Assembly (NCBI RefSeq): GCF_019097595.1
Contig: NC_080710.1
Span: forward strand, 22,073,780 to 22,137,779
Direction: 5' to 3'
Length of the DNA: 64,000 bases
Origin: Hemibagrus wyckioides
Taxonomy: Eukaryota; Chordata; Actinopteri; Siluriformes; Bagridae
A program made the translations under genes and the position numbers. Positions 60,299 through 64,000 of this stretch are shown here, piece by piece; within the stretch, counting starts at the first letter, position 1; each line of letters begins with the position of its first letter. The notes beneath the pieces were generated by a model that was given only the letters and a program-made list of their open reading frames with translations, made no database searches and was not told the origin of the DNA.

Positions 60299-63200
60299 AT
60301 GTTTCTGAACGGCTATAAAAGTGCATCTTCACCGGCTGTGATGGGAACCGTGTCCACGGCAGTGGGCTCACAGCGGACTCCCACAGGTAAGTGTTTTTAT
60401 TCACACTCTGTTATCAAAATGTAGTAATATATTATATAGTTGTATTGTTAGTACCCTGTCTGAAAGGTAATTTGAATGGAAAAGGGTTTTAATTTTAGTA
60501 TTTTAACGTGTATATACACCAGAGGGCGCCAACACGGCGCTAGCGAGCTAACAGTCGCTCACTTCTGAAGTTTGGATCATTTTACTGAATCGGATCTTTG
60601 AATCTCTTTTCGAGTCATTTCGTTCATTTCATTCATTTCAGCGGAATATAACTGCAATGTTACGTGTTAGCCGCAAACATTGATCACTAAGAAAAAAAGG
60701 AAGGAAAATAACTTTAAATCAATGTGTAAGGAGAAGATGAGTTTAGCTATATAAGTATACACACAGCAAGAGGAGGGAGGAATAACATCACATCTTAGTT
60801 CAGATGATAACAAGGATTTAAAAAAGGGTTGAGAAATATTTTTAGTTCATATTTTTGTTGCATAAAATGATTTTTTTTTCATATTGATGCATACTACAAT
60901 CAAAATGTTCATGATATTCTAAGCACATCTTATAAGATAGTATCTTTTTAGATTATATGACACTGGGAGGATGGTACACAGTGACAGAAAATGTCTTGCT
61001 TTAGCAATATTCACCATAAATAATTGTCTGTGGAATATATTTTAATGGAAACGGACTCTGAAACTAAATCTATTAGTTTATATGTTCAAAGTTGTCCTGA
61101 AGAAGTAATTCTCTTCCTATGTTTAACGTTAAACATCACCCAACGCAGTGAACTAAAAGTGTTCTTTTGTGTCACCGTTTCAACCCCCAGCTAAGCCGTT
61201 AAAGAACACTCATCGTCACCATAAAATCCCAAGGTGTGCCCAAAGGACCATTCAGAAAAGAAAGCGCTTGTTCTCGGGGCAGGCTGCAAACCCTTCGGAG
61301 CATCAGGGGTGTAAGGAGACAGACCAGCCCAGTAACCTGGCAGATACAACCGAGCCTCTGCAGAAGAGACCAAGAACAGAGAGAAGTCCAGAGGAACCTG
61401 CTAACCAACCTATTATACGTCTTTCCAAATGTAAGGCAGAACTCATAGGTGAAATGCATAAAAAGTGGGCTGAGTTACATGAATAAGAGACTTATAATTG
61501 GATGTTTTTTGCAGCACATTGGACGAAGGTGTATTTGGAAGGAGAACTGCTGGGTGCAGGAGGATTTGGTTGTGTGTTTGCTGGGATACGGAAAGAAGAC
61601 GGATTGCCAGTAAGTCTTTCCATTTCTGTTTTTACTCTAGCCTTTGACCATTTGACCTTTGACACAATCAGAAGTAAAGTTGATCAGTGCTCCTAATGTT
61701 CAGAAGGTAATCAATAACTTAACAAATTTTAATCTTCTAAGCTTAATTTGCAGTCAATTGCTGCCAGGTATTAGTCATAATCTTAAATATTAAAACTGAA
61801 CTCAGGAATGTGTTCACTGGTAGGTGACTGTGCCTTTTGAAGGACGCTGATTGTTATACGTCTCTTGACCTCCCTTTATTCTGACATATTTTACTGCTAA
61901 TCTTGACATGGATCACTGTAGAATTGTGAGATTGGCAATAAAATTGCAAAGCTCTTATTCAAAAGCAGTAATTACTGCTCTTTCATGCATGTCTAAAATT
62001 ATATAACCTCACAAGCCAAATGTGTCTGAAGACCTCTTTTAGTTACTTCATGTATGTAAATGATTTCATTTAATTGTACATAACACATTCATCTTTCCTC
62101 AGGTTGCAATCAAGTTTGTCTCCAAGACAATGCCCTATGAAAAACTGCAGCTTGTAAGTTTCTTTATCATAATATACATCCTACCTATTACTATAACCTA
62201 GCACACATACTAAAAATCAGATTTCTACAAAGATAGTATTACAAAGGATGGCGTTATAGCGTGTGGCACTTATTCTTTCCTTTTTGTCCCATACTACAGA
62301 CAGGATATGGATGGCTCCCCACTGAGATAGCGCTGATGGTCCTTGCAAACTTCAAACCTTGCTCAAGAATCCTCAAGATTCTGGACTGGTTCGAAGAGCC
62401 AAAACACTATGTTGTCATTCTGGAACGGCCTGAACCATGTCTGGACCTCCATGAATTCTCCAGCAAGCAAGGTGGATGTTTGACTGAGGTCGTGGCTCGC
62501 CATGTGATGTTTCAGCTGATGGAGGCGCTGACACATTGTAAGAGCCAGGGGATACTGCACCGTGATGTCAAGCCAGAAAACATCCTTATTCAGACAGGCA
62601 CATGGCAGGTCAAGCTGTTTGACTTCGGTTGCGGAGACCTCGTCAAAGACTATTACAATGACTTCGCAGGTGTCTGATTTGAGACCATGAGTTCTTGGTG
62701 GCAGCAAGTACTGTGACTCTTTTTCTAAATCTAAAGTATCTTTGTTAACAGGCACATCTGAATATGCCCCTCCTGAGTGGTTCATCCAGGGGCAGTATCG
62801 GGCAGACCCAGCTACCGTCTGGTCTGTGGGAGTGACACTGTACAGGCTGGTGTGTGGCTGTCTGCCTTTCAGGACCACTGAGGAAACAAAAATTGGCTAT
62901 TTGTTCTTCCCTGAAAGTCTGTCTCAAGGCAAGAAAGTAGAAAGACTGATAAGCTATGGACTAATTAATAGCAGACTGAACTATACCTTATACACAGACT
63001 TGAGCAGAGAAAGAAGTGTTCATTTATTTTAATGTATTATATTTTATGACTATGTATTAATTAGTCAATATGATAAAATTGACAGGAAATGTGTAGAGTT
63101 ACAAGTGTGAGGAATTTCTAATGTACTCTACAGCATTTTCTTTAATGGATTATTTATAATAAAGCAGGTTCTTTACGGGGTTAAGTATTAGATTCTTCTT

Positions 63201-63334
63201 TCTATGTCTTATTGATTCATGTACCTGGGTATTGTGTAACAGAGTGCAGCGATCTGATCCGTTGGTGTCTGAGACCCAATGAAGAAGACAGACCCAGCCT
63301 GGAGGAAATAGAGTTTCACCAATGGTTTTACTAA
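60299..63334 (+). CDS. PIM-like serine/threonine-protein kinase, copy 4 (376 aa, 7 exons)
   Basis: Exons: 60299-60386, 61191-61448, 61515-61609, 62103-62153, 62300-62669, 62752-62928 and 63243-63334. Frame, splice sites and all catalytic residues match copies 2 and 3. Exon 2 ends CTCATAG as expected for the correct phase, and the GC donor follows exon 6. The predicted protein appears identical to copy 3 by eye. AATAAA lies at 63538-63543. The downstream orphan exon lies beyond the window. Confidence 0.9.
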
Positions 63335-64000
63335 CCAGATTTCTGAAGGGCCAGTGTACAGGAGACAGGGACCACTGCACTAACCTCCTCTTAAAAAATT
63401 GTAATATATCTGAACTTTTGTTAAGAATTGTACAGAACTTTTGTACAGAATTTCTAATTAATTATATAACTGTAAATACATCTGTATATAATTAGTTTTT
63501 TAATTTTTCATTATCTCATTATTTTTGTGCTTTTTTTAATAAAAGAATATTTTTTGTTATCATGGATAAGTGTGTAGGAAGGTCAGGGCAAAATGAGAGC
63601 ATTACTATTGCTTCCGTAAGAAATGACTTGATATGTCACTCCCAAATATTTGTTAGAAACAGCAAAAATGAAAAATAAAAACAAACATGACATGATTGCT
63701 GGTGGTGCACAGTATATAATTAGCTTGTTTCTTTTCCTGTTACTTTAGCTTTCTTTGCAGAGCAGACAATCCTGCACACTAACAAAGATTTCCCAACCAA
63801 TCCTTCCTCCACAATTTCTTCAGTTCACATAAAGGATTTCTTTCTATTTAAAACATTTTTTATGAAAGAAATTTTTCATCTATTTTTCATCTATTAACCA
63901 TCTAACTGTACAGGGGTAATTACTTTCCAACATTCATTATCATGGCTGTGATTGGCATAATGCACCAGAATTTTTATAAAGAAATGTTCATCTGAGAGAG
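63335..64000 (+). other. Kinase 3' UTR and start of spacer, unit 4
   Basis: 3' UTR to the AATAAA at 63538-63543, then spacer sequence as in the other units up to the window end. No gene is seen. Confidence 0.6.

Larger units (their letters stand above)
58506..64000 (+). repeat. Tandem array unit 4, truncated by the window edge
   Basis: The first 5.5 kb of a fourth unit, containing the complete kinase gene and part of its downstream spacer. It matches units 2 and 3 closely. Its minisatellite is 84 bp (three 28-bp periods) shorter than theirs. Confidence 0.93.

Overview
The window is vertebrate nuclear DNA, most likely from a teleost fish. Genes are split by GT-AG introns, polyadenylation signals are canonical, and the mobile elements are typical of fish: an L2-like LINE with an esterase-bearing ORF1, a Tc1/mariner relic, BEL/Pao gag and Ty3/Gypsy pol. 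A tRNA/V-SINE-like fragment resembles repeats common in otophysan fish (catfish, characins), but that placement is a weak inference.

Layout. Bases 2-301 are the 3' end of PLEKHF2 (phafin-2), followed by its 3' UTR and about 1.3 kb of unique DNA. From about 1751 to the right edge, the window is a head-to-tail tandem array: three complete units and one cut off by the window end. Starts are near 1751, 20963, 40049 and 58506; the complete units are about 19.2, 19.1 and 18.5 kb long. Each unit carries, in order: a weak exon-like remnant, a SINE-like fragment, a poly-C tract, a 28/56-bp minisatellite, a seven-exon PIM-like serine/threonine kinase gene, about 2.5 kb of spacer, an orphan second copy of the kinase terminal exon, a decayed BEL/Pao 5' end plus gag, a Ty3/Gypsy pol fragment on the minus strand, a Tc1 relic split by an L2 LINE, and a kinase pseudogene (exons 3-5) cut at the unit boundary.

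Gene content. The functional content is the kinase array. Copies 2, 3 and 4 encode an intact 376-residue kinase with all catalytic motifs and the PIM hinge, preceded by a lysine/arginine-rich N-terminal extension of about 115 residues. Copy 1 has lost 2 bp at the end of exon 2 and is out of frame. An in-frame ATG 13 bp upstream of exon 3 could still give a kinase-only product. All copies share a GC-AG sixth intron and a potential alternative terminal exon about 3 kb downstream.

History. The transposons carry the same nonsense codons in every unit, so they were dead before the array amplified. Units 2-4 resemble each other more than unit 1, mainly in the 5' kilobases; the kinase exons 3-7 are nearly identical in all four. 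Because the copies are so alike, long-read confirmation of copy number matters.
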